From Vallitaleaceae bacterium (lineage in GTDB: Bacteria > Bacillota > Clostridia > Lachnospirales > Vallitaleaceae): a DNA stretch of 64,000 nucleotides. The notes beneath the pieces are model-generated. The model was not told where the DNA came from. It ran no database searches and saw only the letters and a program-made list of their open reading frames with translations. A program made the position numbers and the translations under genes. Of this stretch, positions 8,678 to 17,023 are shown one piece after another. The stretch lies in the NCBI GenBank assembly GCA_028277605.1, contig JANQFZ010000068.1:1-64000 (forward strand). The letters run 5' to 3'. Position 1 is the stretch's first letter. Each line of letters begins with the position of its first letter.

Positions 8678-9481
8678 ATGAAAAACTTTGGGTTGATTGG
8701 TGTAGGCAATATGGGTTATGCTATGTTAAAAGGTGCTGTAAGTACTTTTGCTAGTGACCAGATTGTGTATACTGATATTAGTCGGAAGCGGTTGGAAATG
8801 GTTAAAGTGAAGATCGGTTTAAACTTTTGTTTAACTAATGTAGAGGTTGTAAAGAAGGCAAAATATATTGTTTTAGCTATTAAACCACAATATATAGGAC
8901 AGGTATTAGAGGAAATTAAAGATGAGTTAACAACGGATCATATCATAATTTCTGTATCACCCGGGCTGACTATAGATTCTTTTAAACAGCAGATTGGAAA
9001 TGAAATGAGGGTTGTTAGAGCTATGCCTAATACACCAGCGCTAGTTGGTGAAGGGATGAGTGTTATTTGTTTTTCTATTGATACTTTTTTAGATTGTGAA
9101 AAAAAAGACGTTATAAATTTCTTTGAATCTTTTGGAGATGTTCTTGAATTAAAAGAGGCATTAATGGATGCAGTTGTACCCGTTTCAGGAAGTTCTCCTG
9201 CCTATGTCTATATGTTTATTGAAGCAATGGCAGATGCTGGTGTCAGATTGGGGCTTTTAAGAGCAGACGCTTATCATCTAGCTGCTAAGACCGTTTTAGG
9301 AGCAGCGTGTATGGTTCTAGATACAGGTGAACATCCAGCTGTATTAAAGGATCAGGTCTGTTCTCCGGGTGGAACAACTATAGAAGCGGTTGCTGAGCTC
9401 GAAAAAAATGGATTTAGAAGTGCTGTTATGGAAGCTATGCAGGCATGTTATGATAAATCAAAGACCATTGGAAAGCGTTAA
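8678..9481 (+). CDS. proC: pyrroline-5-carboxylate reductase
   Basis: Last step of proline synthesis: NAD(P)H-dependent reduction of pyrroline-5-carboxylate. The 267-residue enzyme opens with the Rossmann dinucleotide motif FGLIGVGNMGYAMLKG. It carries VRAMPNTPALVGEGMSV, the PVSGSSPAYVYMFIEAM segment and the C-terminal signature DQVCSPGGTTIEAVAELE. The ATG at 8678 is preferred over the in-frame TTG at 8666, because the purine-rich AAAGGTTGGTGAG lies just in front of it. It is followed after 40 bases by the Nudix gene. Confidence 0.96.
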   Translation: MKNFGLIGVGNMGYAMLKGAVSTFASDQIVYTDISRKRLEMVKVKIGLNFCLTNVEVVKKAKYIVLAIKPQYIGQVLEEIKDELTTDHIIISVSPGLTIDSFKQQIGNEMRVVRAMPNTPALVGEGMSVICFSIDTFLDCEKKDVINFFESFGDVLELKEALMDAVVPVSGSSPAYVYMFIEAMADAGVRLGLLRADAYHLAAKTVLGAACMVLDTGEHPAVLKDQVCSPGGTTIEAVAELEKNGFRSAVMEAMQACYDKSKTIGKR

Positions 9482-9520
9482 TCAATGAATAATAATTACT
9501 AATGAAAGGATAATAAATAG

Positions 9521-10066
9521 ATGGAAAAGATGATTCAAATTGATAGAAGAGAGGTTTATAATGGAAAGAGAGTACACTTAGTTATTGACAAGTTAAAAAC
9601 ACCAGATGATAAGTATGTCGATTGGGAGCTAATTGTCCATCCTGGTGCAGCAGCAGTTATACCCATTGATAATGACGGTAAAATCATTATGGTAAGGCAA
9701 TATAGAAATGCAGTGGATGATTATGTACTAGAAATCCCAGCAGGTATTCTTGAAGATGGTGAAGATCCTAAGTTGTGTGCTTACAGAGAGTTACAAGAAG
9801 AAACAGGTTATCGCTCCGATAATATGCAGTATTTCTATAAGTTCTATTCATGTATTGGTATTTGTGATGAAGTAATTCATATATTCGTAGCAAATGGATT
9901 GTCGAAAGGAAAGCAAAACCTAGATGAAGATGAATATGTTACTGTAGAAAAGTATGATTTAGATACGCTTATTAATATGATATTTAAAGGGGAAATTGTG
10001 GATAACAAAACCATATCTGCTTTACTTGCATTTAAAAATCAACACTCTAGATTTATAAATGCTTAA
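9521..10066 (+). CDS. nudF: Nudix hydrolase, ADP-ribose pyrophosphatase type
   Basis: A 181-residue Nudix protein. The box GX5EX7REUXEEXGU is intact from GILEDGE to RELQEETGY (residues about 75-97), with the NudF-type DYVLEIPAG lead-in. The family hydrolyses ADP-ribose to AMP and ribose-5-phosphate. The gene sits directly before spoIIM and xerD, the same neighbourhood as B. subtilis nudF (yqkG), spoIIM and xerD. That supports this subgroup over other Nudix specificities. Confidence 0.9.
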   Translation: MEKMIQIDRREVYNGKRVHLVIDKLKTPDDKYVDWELIVHPGAAAVIPIDNDGKIIMVRQYRNAVDDYVLEIPAGILEDGEDPKLCAYRELQEETGYRSDNMQYFYKFYSCIGICDEVIHIFVANGLSKGKQNLDEDEYVTVEKYDLDTLINMIFKGEIVDNKTISALLAFKNQHSRFINA

Positions 10067-10080
10067 GTTCGTACAAGCAC

Positions 10081-10109
10081 TCATATTTTATTATATCTCA
10101 TCATATATA
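10081..10109 (+). promoter_or_regulatory. SigmaE-type promoter of spoIIM
   Basis: TCATATT at 10081-10087 is a 7/7 match to the SigmaE -35 consensus KMATATT. After a 14-base spacer, CATATATA at 10102-10109 keeps the conserved CATA of the -10 consensus CATACAMT. B. subtilis spoIIM is a SigmaE gene, so this fits its known control. Confidence 0.55.
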
Positions 10110-10146
10110 TAGATAGGGTGATAAGATAATAAAAGGAGAGATATGA

Positions 10147-10764
10147 GTGTATGCAGTATTAAAACGCTATAATCTAGGTATTTTTAAACTTCAATTTATA
10201 CTATTTGGTACTTTTTTATTAATAGGTACTATTCTTGCCAATCGTTTAGATGCTAATCGAATAGATGAATATAAGCTTTTATCTGGCTATTTCATTAATA
10301 AATTTCCAGATACAGCTTTCTTAAATATGGATCTTTTTAAGCATATTATATGGGAAAGATTTAGATTGTTCTTAATCATATGGGTATTTGGTTTTACTTT
10401 TTTTGAAGTAGTGACTAATACATTGTTCGTTATGTATTTTGGATTTAGCATTGGGTATCTTTTTTCAGTTGGTTTAATAACCAATGGATTTAAGGGATAT
10501 TTTTTTAACTTAATCCTTCTATTGCCTCATTACTTAATCTATATTCCCATTATGCTTTATCTATTAAAGAAGAGTCTGGATTTTTCAAAAAAAGTCTACG
10601 GAAATAAAAGTAGATTAAGAGGGATAAAGATTCATAAGCAAATGCTAATGGAATATATACTTGTTTTGATTTTATGTGCATTGTTTGTAATTATAGGTTG
10701 TTTTTTTGAAGCGTATATTAATCCTCAGTTAGTTAATTGGTATATATCTACCATAAATTTGTAA
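10147..10764 (+). CDS. spoIIM: stage II sporulation protein M
   Basis: Membrane protein of the SpoIIDMP complex, which drives engulfment of the forespore by remodelling septal peptidoglycan. The 205-residue product has several hydrophobic segments (about residues 13-28, 75-100, 115-145 and 170-195), typical of the SpoIIM/DUF95 family. The family-like stretch VMYFGFSIGYLFSVGLITNG is present. It begins at a GTG at 10147, 8 bases after GGAG; the ATG at 10143 is out of frame. Synteny with nudF and xerD matches B. subtilis, but fur is absent from between spoIIM and xerD. Confidence 0.9.
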   Translation: MYAVLKRYNLGIFKLQFILFGTFLLIGTILANRLDANRIDEYKLLSGYFINKFPDTAFLNMDLFKHIIWERFRLFLIIWVFGFTFFEVVTNTLFVMYFGFSIGYLFSVGLITNGFKGYFFNLILLLPHYLIYIPIMLYLLKKSLDFSKKVYGNKSRLRGIKIHKQMLMEYILVLILCALFVIIGCFFEAYINPQLVNWYISTINL

Positions 10765-10771
10765 AAACTAT

Positions 10772-10800
10772 TCGACTTTTGTAGTTACTTATATTATAAT
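10772..10800 (+). promoter_or_regulatory. SigmaA promoter of xerD
   Basis: TCGACT at 10772-10777 (4/6) and a perfect TATAAT at 10795-10800 with a 17-base spacer, about 50 bases before the xerD start. Confidence 0.6.
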
Positions 10801-10849
10801 AAGGGTATTCGTTTAATCTACAAGAGAACATAAGAAAAGGAAGAATGTT

Positions 10850-11734
10850 ATGGGTGACATAGTATTGAAGTTTTTAGAATATTTGAATACCGTTAAAGGA
10901 GCATCCAAGAATACTATAACATCCTATAGAAGAGATTTAAATAATTTAACCAAGTATTTTATGCTTCATAATATTACGCTTATTAACAAGGTAACTAGTA
11001 CACACTTAAGCGCTTACCTTATATACTTAGAGAAAATAGGTCGAGCACCTTCAACTATTTCTAGAAATGTAGCATCTATTCATGCGTTTTTTCAGTATCT
11101 TTTAAAAATGGGTTATATTAAAGAAAATCCATCTGAAAAATTAACAGCACCTAGAATAGAGAAAAAAATTCCCGAAGTTCTAACGCTCTATGAAATCGAT
11201 TTGTTACTTGAACAGCCTTGTAATACGTCATGCAAGGGTATTCGTGATAAAGCAATGTTAGAACTGCTTTATGCAACAGGCATTAGAGTGTCTGAGCTTA
11301 TACATCTGCAAACTTCAGATATTAATATGAATTTAGGATTCATTAAATGCAGTGATACGAAAAAGGAAAGAATAATACCCATTGGTGAAGCTGCAAAAGA
11401 TGCACTGAACCAATATGTCATGAGTGCCAGAAATGTCATGATAAAAAATCCTAATGATGAAGTTCTATTTGTTAACTGCTTAGGGCAGGCTATGAGTCGT
11501 CAAGGGTTTTGGAAGATTATTAAATTTTATGCCAACAAGGCAAATATCAGTAAAAAGATAACACCACATATTTTAAGGCATTCTTTTGCGATGCATTTAG
11601 TAGAAAACGGTGCTGATTTAAGATCAGTACAAGAGATGTTAGGTCATTCTGATATTTCAACCACTCAAATCTATGCTAAAATGTCCAATAATAAATTAAA
11701 AGAAGTCTATAAGAAAGCTCACCCAAGAGCCTAA
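10850..11734 (+). CDS. xerD: site-specific tyrosine recombinase XerD
   Basis: Resolves chromosome dimers at dif together with XerC. The 294-residue length is standard. The N-terminal SAM-like core-binding domain includes VKGASKNTITSYRRDL. The catalytic domain carries R146 (ATGIRVSEL), H240 and R243 (HILRHSFAMHL), H266 (LGHSDISTTQIY) and the nucleophile Y275. Location after spoIIM, as in B. subtilis, favours the chromosomal XerD over a mobile-element integrase. A convergent Spo0E-like gene ends 15 bases downstream. Confidence 0.95.
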   Translation: MGDIVLKFLEYLNTVKGASKNTITSYRRDLNNLTKYFMLHNITLINKVTSTHLSAYLIYLEKIGRAPSTISRNVASIHAFFQYLLKMGYIKENPSEKLTAPRIEKKIPEVLTLYEIDLLLEQPCNTSCKGIRDKAMLELLYATGIRVSELIHLQTSDINMNLGFIKCSDTKKERIIPIGEAAKDALNQYVMSARNVMIKNPNDEVLFVNCLGQAMSRQGFWKIIKFYANKANISKKITPHILRHSFAMHLVENGADLRSVQEMLGHSDISTTQIYAKMSNNKLKEVYKKAHPRA

Positions 11735-11749
11735 CGGCTAAAGGTGGCT

Positions 11750-11935
11750 TTACTTGTTGTTCTTTTTTTTCTTTTCATATTTTTTTATGTTCACCATGTA
11801 TTTATATATCAGTTCATCAAGTTCAATGCTTAGTCGATAAACATCACGATTTAATAAGTTGGAGTTATTACTTAGAAGATTGTATATTTCTTCTCTTATC
11901 TGTGAAATTCTATACAGTAAACGATTCGTATTCAT
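11750..11935 (-). CDS. Spo0E-like aspartyl-phosphate phosphatase
   Basis: A 61-residue helical protein with the Spo0E family signature SIELDELIYKY near its middle and a preceding helix, RISQIREEIYNLL. Family members dephosphorylate Spo0A~P and so delay or prevent sporulation. The aspartate in SxELDxLI is the key residue in characterised members. The C-terminal tail is very lysine-rich. GGGGG lies 7 bases before the ATG. The gene is convergent with xerD. A minus-strand hairpin with a T run lies about 20 bases upstream of the start codon. A second Spo0E-like gene lies at 42823. Confidence 0.85.
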   Translation of the reverse strand: MNTNRLLYRISQIREEIYNLLSNNSNLLNRDVYRLSIELDELIYKYMVNIKKYEKKKKNNK

Positions 11936-11953
11936 GATGATACCCCCAAATAT

Positions 11954-11994
11954 AAAAAAAACAGCATGAAATACCTATGCCTTTTCATGTTGTT
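11954..11994 (-). terminator. minus-strand hairpin with T run, upstream of the Spo0E-like gene
   Basis: AACAGCATGAAA (11960-11971) pairs over 12 bases with TTTCATGTTGTT (11983-11994). On the minus strand it is followed by seven T. It could end read-through from pgsA, or act as an attenuator in the Spo0E-like leader, since the start codon is only about 20 bases beyond. Confidence 0.65.
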
Positions 11995-12253
11995 TAGCTA
12001 CTAGTTAATATGGTTTCTCTTTACAAAATCATAATAATATCCTTTATATGCATTGTTTTAGATGCTTATTAGTTTACTATATGTTTACTACACGTACAAA
12101 TAATTCTATCATACTCATAATTGAATATCAATATGAATCTAATGTGAATTCCCTATTTTTTAGTGTGGAATTGCTGTCATACGGATTATAACTCGGTTTA
12201 TGCGGAGTTTAGCTCGTTAGGAGCGAAAGTTTTAGCTTTGTTTGACTTAGAGA

Positions 12254-12302
12254 AAGGGTTAATAGTTTTAGATAAAACAATTAACTATAACTATTAACCC
12301 TT
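12254..12302 (-). terminator. 14-bp inverted repeat downstream of pgsA
   Basis: AAGGGTTAATAGTT (12254-12267) is the exact reverse complement of 12289-12302, with a 21-base loop. It lies 45 bases after the pgsA stop on the minus strand and is the likely end of that transcript, though only a short pyrimidine run follows. The rest of the 411-base gap 11936-12346 holds the other hairpin and a stretch at about 12175-12250 (tgcggagtttagctcgttag...) that looks non-random but is not assigned. Confidence 0.5.
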
Positions 12303-12346
12303 AATAAGTAGATATAACTAAATAAAATTATAATAGTCCAATTATG

Positions 12347-12871
12347 TTACTTCAAATTTTTAAAATAATGTCTGACGTAGCTAGATAATGCAATAAATTC
12401 TAGAATAATAGCTATCACTAAACATGAAATGGTCAATGGATGATAAGGTAATAAAATAAGCAAAAAAATCGTTACATTAAAGATAACCGAAGCTACCTTA
12501 CCAAACATATTTGAAGGAATGATTGTTTTTGTCTTTCTTAAATAGAGTACCATACCGCATATAACCATGCTAACTTCTTTTACTAATACAATGATTAATA
12601 CGTACAATGGTATATACGCAGATATATAGAGGCAGCTCAATGCTGTTAACAACATAAGCTTATCAGCCAGTGGGTCAATAATAATTCCAAAAGTAGATAT
12701 CACTTGGAATTTCCTTGCTAGATAGCCATCTAGAAAATCAGTAACACCAGCGACTAAATAGATAAGTAAGGCATAAGTATGAGCATTTTGCATTGATGAA
12801 AAATACAATATTGGAAAGACTGGTACTAGGCATAAACGTATAAATGTAAGAATATTAGGTACATGTTTCAT
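12347..12871 (-). CDS. pgsA: CDP-diacylglycerol-glycerol-3-phosphate 3-phosphatidyltransferase
   Basis: First committed step of phosphatidylglycerol synthesis in the membrane. The 174-residue integral membrane protein carries the complete CDP-alcohol phosphotransferase motif DGX2ARX8GX3DX3D, from DGYLARKF to GIIIDPLADKL (residues about 48-70). It starts MKHVPNILTFIRLCLVP, as PgsA proteins do, and has about five hydrophobic helices. It is transcribed alone on the minus strand. pgsA often lies next to cinA; here it is displaced by about 11 kb, so a second paralogue outside the left edge is possible. Confidence 0.9.
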   Translation of the reverse strand: MKHVPNILTFIRLCLVPVFPILYFSSMQNAHTYALLIYLVAGVTDFLDGYLARKFQVISTFGIIIDPLADKLMLLTALSCLYISAYIPLYVLIIVLVKEVSMVICGMVLYLRKTKTIIPSNMFGKVASVIFNVTIFLLILLPYHPLTISCLVIAIILEFIALSSYVRHYFKNLK

Positions 12872-13083
12872 TGTAATACCTCCAATTTTTTAGAGAGAAC
12901 ATCTAAACCTATTATATATAAATCAACATTTGAAGTCCATAGTTAAAGTATTTTTTTTAAAGAAACCAGTGTTATTGATTATGCTAATAATATTAATTCT
13001 GAATTTTATAATGTATTGCCTTATGTTTTTATCAAAAATTCCGATATATAATCTAGAAACCTTGTATGAAAGGAGTAATAGTC

Positions 13084-14226
13084 ATGAAAATAAATGTCTC
13101 CAATACTAATATGCAAAACTTAAACCCGATAGTTAAGAATAATAACTATACTTATGGTAATGAGGAAAAAGTAGATCCTCAGAAATTTCACGTAAGAGTT
13201 AATATATCTACTAGTGGACAGAAAGCCTACTATAGTGGAGTTTTATCTGAGACATCAAGTAATAATGATAAAAAAGTGAGTGTTGATGGCACAGATTGGG
13301 ATGAGTACTTTGATGGAAATGAAGTAGATACCATGGACACGTTAAATAATTATGGAAAAAAATATGCGAAAGCCTATCATGATATTAAAGAACAAATTCC
13401 ATTAAAAGAACAAGAAAAATATTTAAAACAACTGGATGAAGCTTATGAAGAAGCAGTTAGTAGTTTAGCTGATAATGCAAGTACTCGTATTAAAGAGTTT
13501 CTAAATAAAGGAACTAACAATGAGGTTAGCTTTGATACAGAGAATTTTAAAGATTTTTTTAATCATATAGCCAAAGGGGTCAAAGAATTCTATATTGATA
13601 ACTATGATAATACTGTATCAAATGATGCGTTGATAGATTATCTGGATCAACACTATAGTTATGATAGAGGGGATATTACATCAGCCTCGGACTTGTCGCT
13701 TGTACTCAATATAACTGAACAATCGGATAGAATTCTTGCCAAAATAAGGAATCTGGCGGGAAGTCTATTAAATATGGATATTGATAACTTATCGGATGTA
13801 GCCCTTGATAAGATGGGTAATCAAGTAGATGGACTTAATGACTTGATTAATGAATTTGATGCCTTTAAAGACGAAATTGAAAACTCTGGATTGTCAGAGG
13901 AAATGAAGGAAAAAGTTATGAGTTCTTTTGAAAAAACATCCCAATCAAACCATGATATGGGCAGTAAGATTACTAGGTATCAGGAGTATTTAGAGGAATA
14001 CGATGAACTAATGGATAAGATTGAAAAATTGGAAGCAAAGATGGAAAAATACAATACTCAAGCAGACTTGTATGCAAAAGAAGAGAATATTTCTAAATCT
14101 ACTAAATTTCTTAAGCTAGCATCTAAAGTTCAAGCAGATATAGCTGCAACCAATGCAAAAGCAGAACAAGTCCAAGCTAAAATATCAAAGTTAGCCAAGG
14201 AGATAGGCGGCGCACTAGAGATGTAG
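13084..14226 (+). CDS. hypothetical coiled-coil protein
   Basis: Not recognised. A 380-residue soluble, acidic, lysine/glutamate-rich protein without signal peptide or membrane segments. Its N-terminal 45 residues are asparagine-rich, ending VRVNISTSGQKAYYSG, a pattern seen at the start of various clostridial helical proteins. Residues about 95-130 and 275-375 are strongly heptad-like and predict coiled coil. The ATG at 13084 has AAAGGAG 7 bases upstream, better than the in-frame ATG at 13066. CCGATATA at 13041 resembles a SigmaD (flagellar) -10 box, but no convincing TAAA -35 is placed, so that link is weak. It stands alone between pgsA (divergent) and a MATE gene, with a terminator after it. 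Confidence 0.8.
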   Translation: MKINVSNTNMQNLNPIVKNNNYTYGNEEKVDPQKFHVRVNISTSGQKAYYSGVLSETSSNNDKKVSVDGTDWDEYFDGNEVDTMDTLNNYGKKYAKAYHDIKEQIPLKEQEKYLKQLDEAYEEAVSSLADNASTRIKEFLNKGTNNEVSFDTENFKDFFNHIAKGVKEFYIDNYDNTVSNDALIDYLDQHYSYDRGDITSASDLSLVLNITEQSDRILAKIRNLAGSLLNMDIDNLSDVALDKMGNQVDGLNDLINEFDAFKDEIENSGLSEEMKEKVMSSFEKTSQSNHDMGSKITRYQEYLEEYDELMDKIEKLEAKMEKYNTQADLYAKEENISKSTKFLKLASKVQADIAATNAKAEQVQAKISKLAKEIGGALEM

Positions 14227-14292
14227 GTACTATAGTATAACTTTAGTGAAACTGAACGGTACTTAAAAAATAAATAGTAATCCAAATAGGCT

Positions 14293-14330
14293 AAGGTCAT
14301 AAGGTAATTACTTTATGATCTTCTTTTTTA
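14293..14330 (+). terminator. terminator after the coiled-coil protein gene
   Basis: AAGGTCATAAGG (14293-14304) pairs with CTTTATGATCTT (14311-14322), allowing G-U pairs, followed by CTTTTTTA. Confidence 0.75.
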
Positions 14331-14416
14331 ATATCAGAATACTACTTGACCAATTCAAGCATTTATATTAAGATTGAATACATTATACACTGCTAGGACA
14401 TACGAAAGGATAACTA

Positions 14417-15811
14417 ATGAACAAAAAGACTAATTTAGATACAACAAAGGGTGACCTTAGAAAGCATTTATGGTTTCTTTCATGGCCCATCATGATAAAT
14501 AATTTATTTCAAGTATTTTATAATATGGCAGATACATTCTGGGTTGGACGTTTGGAGAATAGTACAGAAGCTTTAGCGGCTGTTACCGTTACTTTTTCTG
14601 TTGTCTTTCTATTAGTATCCTTAGCGGCTGGATTGGGAGTAGGTTCAGCGACTCTTGCTGCACAGTATTATGGTGCAGGAGAATATAAGAAAGTCGATGA
14701 AGTAACTTATACTTCTATCATTGTTATTGCCCTTGTAGCTTTGGTGTTTATTGTCCCAGGTATTATTTTTTACAAGCAGATATTTCAACTGCTTCAAACA
14801 CCATTACATATCGTGCCCATAGCAAGAGAATATTTTACTATTATTATGGTTGGTATGGTGTTTATGTTTCTATTCTTTATTATGGGGGGAATTCTTAGAG
14901 GTGTTGGAGATACAACAACGCCTATGGTTGCAGGTGTTCTTTCAGGTATAGTGAATATTATCATAGATCCTATCTTGATTTTTGGGTGGGGTATAATTCC
15001 AGAGCTAGGTGTTGCTGGTGCAGCCTATGCAACTGTGTTTTCAAGGATTTTTGCTTCAGCCTATATTTTCTACGTGGTTTACAGGGGTAAGACTTTTCTT
15101 AGATTGAACCTCAAGAATTTTAAGGTAGATTTGAGTATCACCAAACAACTGTTTAAAATTGGGATTCCATCTAGTATATCTCAGGTTGTTGTTAGTTTAG
15201 GTAATACGGTTATTATGGGACGAGTCAATATGTTTGGTGATGTTGCTGCCGCTGTTCACGGTATAGGCTCAAGGCTTCAATCTCTATTATTTATGCCGAC
15301 ATTGGGGCTAGCAGAAGCTGCCAATTCGATCGTTGGTCAAAACCTTGGTTCTAATAAAAAAGAGCGTGCATATCAATGCGGGAAATATGCTATGAAATCT
15401 GTTTTTATTATTCTCCTAATCTTAGGCGTTGCTCTTGCAGTGTTTCCTGAGCCCTTTTTCAGATTATTTTCAAAGGATATAGAGGTTATAGAGATGGGGC
15501 GATACTATATATATGGAATACCCTTATTTTTTGCTTTTGTTGGATGTAGAATTATAATGTCAAATGTATTTCAAGGTGCTGGTGCAGCAACCTTTACAAT
15601 GTGGCTTAGTTTAATATGTTTATGGGGATTTAGAGTGCCTCTTTCTTATATACTCTCCTATACACAATTAGGAATCAAGGGATTATGGTTAGGGGTAGGT
15701 TTATCCTTTATCATCAGCTTCTTTTTTATGTACTACTTTTATAAAAAGGGACGGTGGATGGATAAAGCGGTTATTTTTAATAATAAGGTATCAAGTTCGA
15801 CGTCGTCATAG
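14417..15811 (+). CDS. MATE family efflux transporter
   Basis: Twelve-helix cation-coupled exporter of 464 residues, the family's usual size. Typical features are the N-terminal LSWPIMINNLFQVFYNMAD with the conserved polar residues of helix 1, AAGLGVGSATLAAQYYGAG, the repeat-related GIPSSISQVVVSLGNT in the second half, and GLAEAANSIVGQNLG. MATE proteins of this NorM/DinF-like branch export drugs, dyes or metabolites in exchange for Na+ or H+; the substrate cannot be told from sequence. It is monocistronic, with a strong terminator. Confidence 0.92.
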   Translation: MNKKTNLDTTKGDLRKHLWFLSWPIMINNLFQVFYNMADTFWVGRLENSTEALAAVTVTFSVVFLLVSLAAGLGVGSATLAAQYYGAGEYKKVDEVTYTSIIVIALVALVFIVPGIIFYKQIFQLLQTPLHIVPIAREYFTIIMVGMVFMFLFFIMGGILRGVGDTTTPMVAGVLSGIVNIIIDPILIFGWGIIPELGVAGAAYATVFSRIFASAYIFYVVYRGKTFLRLNLKNFKVDLSITKQLFKIGIPSSISQVVVSLGNTVIMGRVNMFGDVAAAVHGIGSRLQSLLFMPTLGLAEAANSIVGQNLGSNKKERAYQCGKYAMKSVFIILLILGVALAVFPEPFFRLFSKDIEVIEMGRYYIYGIPLFFAFVGCRIIMSNVFQGAGAATFTMWLSLICLWGFRVPLSYILSYTQLGIKGLWLGVGLSFIISFFFMYYFYKKGRWMDKAVIFNNKVSSSTSS

Positions 15812-15859
15812 CTTACTGGATAACTAATAAAAAAGTATATAATAATTGATATTTAGCTT

Positions 15860-15904
15860 AGAACCTTTAATGAGGTATGTTTTCCTCTCGTAAAGGTTCT
15901 TTTT
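15860..15904 (+). terminator. terminator of the MATE gene
   Basis: AGAACCTTTA (15860-15869) pairs perfectly with TAAAGGTTCT (15891-15900). An inner GAGG/CCTC hairpin is nested inside, and TTTT follows. Confidence 0.85.
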
Positions 15905-16043
15905 AGTCGAATAAAATAGGAAAATAGTATTTTAATAAATAGTAACTTGAAATATATGGAAAAAAGTGTATACTAATTGATAAGGCATGATGTTGTTTGT
16001 AAGGGTTAAAAGTATTGGCGTATTTAGTTAAGGAGCAATAGCA

Positions 16044-16946
16044 ATGAAGATTAAGACAATAAAATCCATGAAAAATACCATTATATTTGGAGGATTAGGA
16101 CTAATAATTAGCTTTATGACTACAATCGCTTTAATACTTCAATACGATTATTTTTTCTTTTCATTTCATTTTCTGTTTATTCTTCCAGTAGGCTCGTTGC
16201 TTTTAGGTTATTTTATTTTCTATGGTATAGGATTTGGGATAAAAAAAGATAATCGATTGATTTATTGGATCTTCAAAGATATATTTATTATATCCTTACT
16301 ATTTTATATAGGAATATTTTTAGTTTCCTATAGATTTGCTGTTGTGGATTATAACGGTGAGATTAAATATGATTTAACAGGTAATCATGTAAGTAACTAT
16401 GTAGATAAGAGTTACGGAAAAATGAATATAATTAATTATTATAAATTTTTAATTAATAATACTACAAGGGAAAGATATATAGCTATTAATGGTTTAGTCG
16501 TTGAAGAAAAGAGTTCTGACTATGGGTTAAGAATCTTTAGCGTTAGGTCAGAGAATATTATATTTTTTATTATAGATTTTTTGGGATTATTTATAGGTGG
16601 TTATATTTGTGTTTACAGAGCTAAAAATGCTGAATACTGCCATAACTGTAAGCTCTATTATAAGAAAAAAACTCTCATACGAATCAGAACGAAAAACTTC
16701 AAGTCACTCTACTATCATAGAATATTAGATTGTATGTATAACGAAAATAGGATTCCATTAAATAATATTAATCATTATAAAAAAAATGTATTTAGCAAAG
16801 AGCCCTATGTAGAAATACAAAGCTTTTATTGTCCTAAATGCAGTAATTCAATAGTCTATTTCAAATATTTCACTAAGAGTTTATTTAAATATGAACTATC
16901 TAAGCTTGAACAATTTGATGGAATTACTTTATTATTTTTTGATTAG
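16044..16946 (+). CDS. hypothetical membrane protein with paired CxxC motifs
   Basis: Not recognised. A 300-residue protein with an N-terminal membrane hairpin region (about residues 12-35, 40-65 and 75-100), an extracytoplasmic-looking loop of about 80 residues, a further membrane segment (about 172-195), and a C-terminal domain with CHNC (near 198) and CPKC (near 270). The two CxxC pairs could bind zinc as a split ribbon, but about 70 residues separate them. The sequence is very rich in Ile, Tyr, Phe and Asn and notably AT-rich at the DNA level. The start follows AAGGAGC. A second small membrane protein follows after 77 bases, so the two may be cotranscribed. Confidence 0.75.
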   Translation: MKIKTIKSMKNTIIFGGLGLIISFMTTIALILQYDYFFFSFHFLFILPVGSLLLGYFIFYGIGFGIKKDNRLIYWIFKDIFIISLLFYIGIFLVSYRFAVVDYNGEIKYDLTGNHVSNYVDKSYGKMNIINYYKFLINNTTRERYIAINGLVVEEKSSDYGLRIFSVRSENIIFFIIDFLGLFIGGYICVYRAKNAEYCHNCKLYYKKKTLIRIRTKNFKSLYYHRILDCMYNENRIPLNNINHYKKNVFSKEPYVEIQSFYCPKCSNSIVYFKYFTKSLFKYELSKLEQFDGITLLFFD

Positions 16947-17023
16947 AGGTGATATTAGAGAATTAAGTAATTAACGAATCGGGTTTTTAAAGACTAATAA
17001 AAAAAGTTAGGAGTATATTGCTT

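Noticed and set aside
10850-11734. Integrase marking a genomic island
   Set aside because: Length, sequence and spoIIM/nudF synteny identify chromosomal XerD; no attachment repeats were seen.
13041-13048. SigmaD flagellar promoter for the coiled-coil gene
   Set aside because: CCGATATA resembles the -10, but no TAAA -35 at the correct distance was found, so it is mentioned only as a weak idea.
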